Shown: positions 6,701 through 6,985 of the stretch, in pieces
How positions within the stretch are numbered: position 1 is the stretch's first letter
Layout of the letters: every line of letters begins with the position of its first letter
Translations under genes and position numbers: made by a program
Notes under the pieces: generated by a model
Told to the model about the DNA's origin: nothing
Databases searched by the model: none
Seen by the model: the letters and a program-made list of their open reading frames with translations, nothing else
NCBI GenBank assembly: GCA_002427325.1
Contig: DIQS01000040.1
Coordinates: forward strand, 15,104-22,088
DNA from: Cloacimonetes bacterium UBA5456
Lineage (GTDB): Bacteria > Cloacimonadota > Cloacimonadia > Cloacimonadales > Cloacimonadaceae
Direction of reading: 5' to 3'
Length of the DNA: 6,985 nucleotides

Positions 6701-6985
6701 GTCATTATCGTCGGTGACGAATTTGTCGGAGCTGTTGAGACCACGGTTGCGCCCGAAGACCTCACCCCCATCCCCAATTCCAACTTCATCGTCAGCAAGC
6801 ATCAAGTCTGGCAATTGATTGGAAGCGGAGAGATCACGCTCACCTTCCATAACGATGACAGTGATAACATCTGGATTGCCTATCTTATCGGCGGTGTCTG
6901 GGTTTCCCATGAAATCCCCTCGGGCGGAAGCGTTGATATTGTGGTCAATCTCGACGCCAAAGATGCAAGCTTCGAATTTGCCCTC
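656..6985 (+). CDS. Giant secreted multi-domain adhesin-like surface protein, 3' end missing
   Basis: No stop was found in 2110 codons, and the last codon ends exactly at the window edge. Residues 1-23 are a Sec signal peptide. Then follow: jelly-roll-like 1 (about 24-190); CARDB-like Ig fold (205-312); jelly-roll-like 2 (317-492, with WTVYMGH near 373 and NIRMYF at 484); ASH 1 (496-600); J 1 (604-767); FN3 1 (771-878, GYKVYRDG at 822); ASH 2 (880-989); J 2 (993-1161); FN3 2 (1162-1430), split by jelly-roll-like 3 (about 1190-1350); ASH 3 (1434-1557); J 3 (1560-1719); ASH 4 (1723-1845); J 4 (1848-2001); and an unassigned beta-rich tail (2002-2110). J 3 and J 4 carry the cleaved-adhesin pattern GW.VLN and NW.ISP. 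J and FN3 domains of this kind occur in gingipain/haemagglutinin-type adhesins and in Cloacimonadota surface proteins. No enzyme motif is visible. Adhesion or surface scaffolding is inferred from the domains. The sorting signal expected in this family would lie past the window. Confidence 0.95.
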   Translation, partial: MKKSLLFVLLILLSISFMGKLFAQIPVAIGDDTLVEYIYNGASPYVSYSQNFRQQYLIKATEITYDSTDPVVIEGISFDVYHFITPPQLPNYRIRMKHTTQEELTTSFEAGEYTEVYQSDLFIPVLGWNYHAFTTPFEWDETSNIIVDIVCNRWGTTSNNATLYYSEADFNSSLRFDYASPLAEDATDGIVSRYRNNMILSLRELDTHDILAVDISGPTYPTINTSVSYTVKVKNNSPNTLTNYTVKLMELPNNELASMAGISIDPMEEIDFIFDWTPTTALTTQLYGRVEMPDDENPSSDNTPAMIVIVLPEDVLEIGDGDDSGFLPIYTFNNYSYSQTLYMADELQNQRRQIEKIAYHWNGEGSALNSTQWTVYMGHSDKNAFANNTDWIPIEELTEVYQGMVATPSIDMWIEIELNMPFIYNGTDNLVIAVRETKPGFDPNTYFFYNTASTDGRSICYNDNDTNPNPSDPPAGTLVSAYPNIRMYFDDVPQEPALWVVPNMPAWYFGLHAANSLSTETFTLTNIGMNTLTINSVTVTGDSFALADAFVSTALGFTESIIITVDYNPETAGEHAGLLSISTDHGIHEIILYGSCYDPVISQFPFFEGFEVGNINGSTTITQWDQIIGTEYSSQYWTANNSQTDQDRISRSGEWNITLRHSGESTLLRPIMLQGGQGYSLEFWARQEVDSGASLEVTLCDNDQLSGDYIEIIKTTAVVSGEYQSFYGEFVVPETGIYYLRIYGHADITAGYISLDDISIEHVEIVETITPPSNLRASVYRKNVTLEWDAPEIDSDPGRNLNIADTIDIESHNSGNSRLLRGYKVYRDGNWIATVYDINTLSYIDIVPDFASYTYTVTASYVTAESAPAGPIEVEVLPPRPRFAINPGEHDFGLTEIDTSQSQTFTIKNDDDAELIIYEIAISGNADFSLSNLPSLPITLREAETATFDAVFTPTAVSDDAMATISITDNINSRDVHTVTLTGICYDPMIRQFPFFEGFEERNIQDSTTIYQWKQIVGTQYDTYYWTANSTQTEYNHTPRSGSWNATLKFRGESILYRPIMLEEGEEYYIELYGRQYSTTTLYSELGVIFGSEATVEGMNNEIIPLTSMRNGDYQRLYGFFVAPSSGVFYIGIHGLTQVGSRYLILDDITIEHINGSETLVPPNYFRASVDDRNISLTWRAPGDYPDVSEWVTWCNVDDTDHSFGSGGEAIYDVAHRYDVNDLLPFQGMSLTKMKYIPNEASCVYTAKVWTGTSANGPSTLIYSKVLSDPIIGVWNTVVFDDPILITATEELWIGYEIDTQTGNPVACDNGPVRKGKGNMIRLNNWSALTDLVPSYRMNWAIQGFVEFAERGTSSSHQPIIAQPTNPGPSRAFLRYQVYRNEDLIASINNFEATSHLDIVPTYGVFSYSVTALYSGGESIPLGPLPIEILPYPPLCTISPTSHDYKHTIIGTSARKRFSINNDGEEDLIISTIEIAGDNAFSLDDLPTLPLTIPGLQSVTFDVIFAPTIVREYSANITITDHLNTRYSINAGSLRSGDSQSRDAHTISLTGTGFDPTITVYPYFEDFDSVQAPAMPEGWTVLNPANNSRDWETFYDEDEENNHMFIFYTTIYEGQLNNWAISPFFAMEAGKEYRVSFDYRARSQNRHEYMSLYMGTSPTVESMTDWLWNHGYFNHTSFWRVEKIVRPTANGFYYFGWQAFSYVLQFGIFVDNIKVEELSPNPDFVITPDSWNTDETMINTQTSQQFTIRNYAGGELIISGIEIDGDSAFSLSNVPYLPVSLRADETKSFNVIFAPTEAGEYNATITITDNQSNRYSIDAGSMRSSGTKSRDAHTVELTGSCYDPITTLPYIQNFDTVVAPALPYGWKVLNSDNEHTYWRTDSNSMYIDHSNSGEGALNDWVISPPVAMEAGTAYSISYKHRACSSSHPEKLALKVGTAPTADAMTETLKEHIGFVNTNFQETSLVFIPDADGYYYFAWYAFSDANKSGIRVSNVSIDYYYVVSPGTTIDIDENTSVIIVGDEFVGAVETTVAPEDLTPIPNSNFIVSKHQVWQLIGSGEITLTFHNDDSDNIWIAYLIGGVWVSHEIPSGGSVDIVVNLDAKDASFEFAL
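725..1225 (+). other. Jelly-roll-like domain 1 (N-terminal)
   Basis: Residues 24 to about 190 read as beta strands and can be matched by eye to jelly-roll-like domain 2 further on. Both have a strand beginning with IE, then a YRIRMKHT / WTVYMGH strand, then a TEVYQ strand, then a PF-(aromatic)-x(4)-(N/D) strand leading into NIIVDIV / NLVIAVR. Domains of this style commonly open large secreted proteins in the FCB group. The role is probably ligand binding or stalk building; no ligand can be named. Confidence 0.55.
1268..1591 (+). other. CARDB-like Ig-fold domain
   Basis: Residues 205-312 have the pattern of CARDB domains. They open with DILAVDISGP, have a VSYTVKVKNNSPNTLTNYTV segment in which a strand is followed by an Asn-rich turn, a central FIFDWTP, and close with DDENPSSDN before a final strand. 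CARDB modules are spacers or adhesion modules in bacterial surface proteins. This copy separates the two N-terminal jelly-roll-like domains. Confidence 0.6.
1604..2131 (+). other. Jelly-roll-like domain 2
   Basis: Residues 317-492 match a domain I recall as common in Cloacimonadota and related secreted proteins. The signs are WTVYMGHSD near 373, an ELTEVYQG strand at 396, NGTDNLVIAVRE, an RSICY strand, an Asp/Asn/Pro-rich loop at 463-476, a GTLVSAYPNIRMYF ending and the closing DDV. The acidic loop could bind calcium, but that is inference. ASH domain 1 follows directly after a short Pro-containing linker. Confidence 0.6.
2141..3286 (+). repeat. Internal repeat A, copy 1 (ASH-J-FN3)
   Basis: This segment encodes ASH 1 (496-600), J 1 (604-767) and FN3 1 (771-878). 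It corresponds to copy 2 with a shift of 1167 bases (389 codons) measured at the CYDP linker and at the start of the J domain. Near the ASH-J junction the two copies are almost identical in DNA (TTCCCTTTCTTTGAAGG at 2465 and 3632). In the J domain the pattern RSG.WN.TL...GES.L.RPIML is kept. FN3 1 carries a polar insert at about 791-820, between its WDAPE and GYKVYRDG strands. Confidence 0.8.
3287..4945 (+). repeat. Internal repeat A, copy 2 (ASH-J-FN3, with nested domain)
   Basis: This segment encodes ASH 2 (880-989), J 2 (993-1161) and FN3 2 (1162-1430). It is the sister of copy 1. The ASH and J parts keep copy 1's spacing, and FN3 begins two codons later relative to the copy (391 against 389). 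The copy is longer because FN3 2 is split after its WRAPG strand (W1179) by about 160 residues of another domain, then resumes at RYQVYRNEDL (from 1375) and ends with FSYSVTALYSGGES. Confidence 0.8.
4226..4705 (+). other. Jelly-roll-like domain 3, nested inside FN3 2
   Basis: Residues about 1191-1350 form a complete domain of a type I recall from Cloacimonadota and gingipain-like proteins. Markers in order are W1191 with an acidic VDDTD turn, DVAHRYDVNDL, LTKMKY, AKVWTGT (V1249), LIYSKV, GVWNTVVFDDP, ELWIGYE (W1293), ACDNGPV, GKGNM and NWAIQGFVEF (W1340). Its strand order, with a WTG strand, then an IYSKV strand, then the G-W-N strand, parallels jelly-roll-like domains 1 and 2. It sits in the loop between the second and third FN3 strands. 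Confidence 0.65.
4961..5824 (+). repeat. Internal repeat B, copy 1 (ASH-J, 864 nt)
   Basis: This segment encodes ASH 3 and J 3. From the start of the ASH domain to the start of the J domain, every landmark is exactly 864 bases (288 codons) from its partner in copy 2: CTISP/FVITP, IEI, ITITD, SRDAHT and the J start (V1560/L1848). J 3 is of the cleaved-adhesin type (GWTVLN with W1579; NNWAISP with W1619; MEAGKEYRVSFDYRA) and differs from J 1 and J 2. Confidence 0.82.
5825..6658 (+). repeat. Internal repeat B, copy 2 (ASH-J)
   Basis: This segment encodes ASH 4 and J 4. DNA similarity to copy 1 is strong in the last part of the ASH domain: ATCACCATCACAGAC is identical at 5204 and 6068, and GATGCACATACA recurs near 5282 and 6146. 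It falls off in the J domain, which is several codons shorter (GWKVLN with W1866; NDWVISP with W1900; MEAGTAYSISYKHRA). There is no FN3 domain in either B copy. Confidence 0.82.
6659..6985 (+). other. Unassigned beta-rich tail, runs off the window
   Basis: Residues 2002-2110 follow J 4 and belong to none of the repeated families. The segment is hydrophilic with alternating beta-type strands: TTIDIDENTSVIIVGDEFVG, a Pro-rich turn (EDLTPIPNSN), VWQLIGSGEITLTF (W2052), IWIAYLIGGVWVSHEIP, and SVDIVVNLDAKDASFEFAL at the edge. In related proteins as I remember them, a tail like this comes shortly before the C-terminal sorting domain. That is an expectation, not something seen here. Confidence 0.45.

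Noticed and set aside
6428..6910. 160-codon minus-strand frame
   Set aside because: It is antisense to J domain 4 and the tail. Its Asp/Gly/Val-rich look is what the reverse of this plus-strand codon usage produces.
656..6985. Protease (gingipain-like) catalytic domain
   Set aside because: The J and FN3 domains resemble those attached to gingipains, but no catalytic Cys/His motif or peptidase-like segment is present in the visible 2110 residues.

Overview
The window is dominated by one very long plus-strand gene that starts at 656 and is still open at the last base (2110 codons read, no in-frame stop seen). It encodes a secreted, multi-domain, all-beta surface protein, most likely a giant adhesin or surface scaffold. 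It has an N-terminal signal peptide, followed by jelly-roll-like, CARDB-like, ASH-type (choice-of-anchor D), MAM/cleaved-adhesin-like (choice-of-anchor J) and fibronectin type III (FN3) modules. I see no catalytic domain in the 2110 residues.

The combination of these domains resembles the large secreted proteins of the FCB group of bacteria, above all Candidatus Cloacimonadota and Bacteroidota with type IX secretion. GC content looks moderate, though I did not count it. I favour Cloacimonadota, but this rests on domain style remembered from such proteins, not on a search. Homologues usually end in a sorting domain; here that end would lie to the right of the window.

Layout: 1-71 holds a degenerate tandem repeat with an 11-bp period. 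72-208 has no gene, only an orphan Shine-Dalgarno-like motif. 209-240 is a strong rho-independent terminator for a transcript entering from the left. 241-655 is a 415-base leader region without a convincing gene, ending in a good ribosome binding site. 656-6985 is the giant gene. Its modules run: signal peptide, jelly-roll 1, CARDB-like, jelly-roll 2, then (ASH, J, FN3) twice, then (ASH, J) twice, then an unassigned beta-rich tail. The second FN3 domain is split by a third jelly-roll-like domain.

Most points of interest concern how this protein was built. There are two classes of internal duplication: a ~1.17-kb ASH-J-FN3 unit and an exact 864-nt ASH-J unit. A whole domain sits inside an FN3 loop, at the same site where the sister FN3 carries a short polar insert. 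A 16-residue Ser/Arg-containing insert is shared only by the last two ASH domains. I found no mobile element, CRISPR array, tRNA, rRNA or enzyme system, and I do not claim a new defence or metabolic system here.
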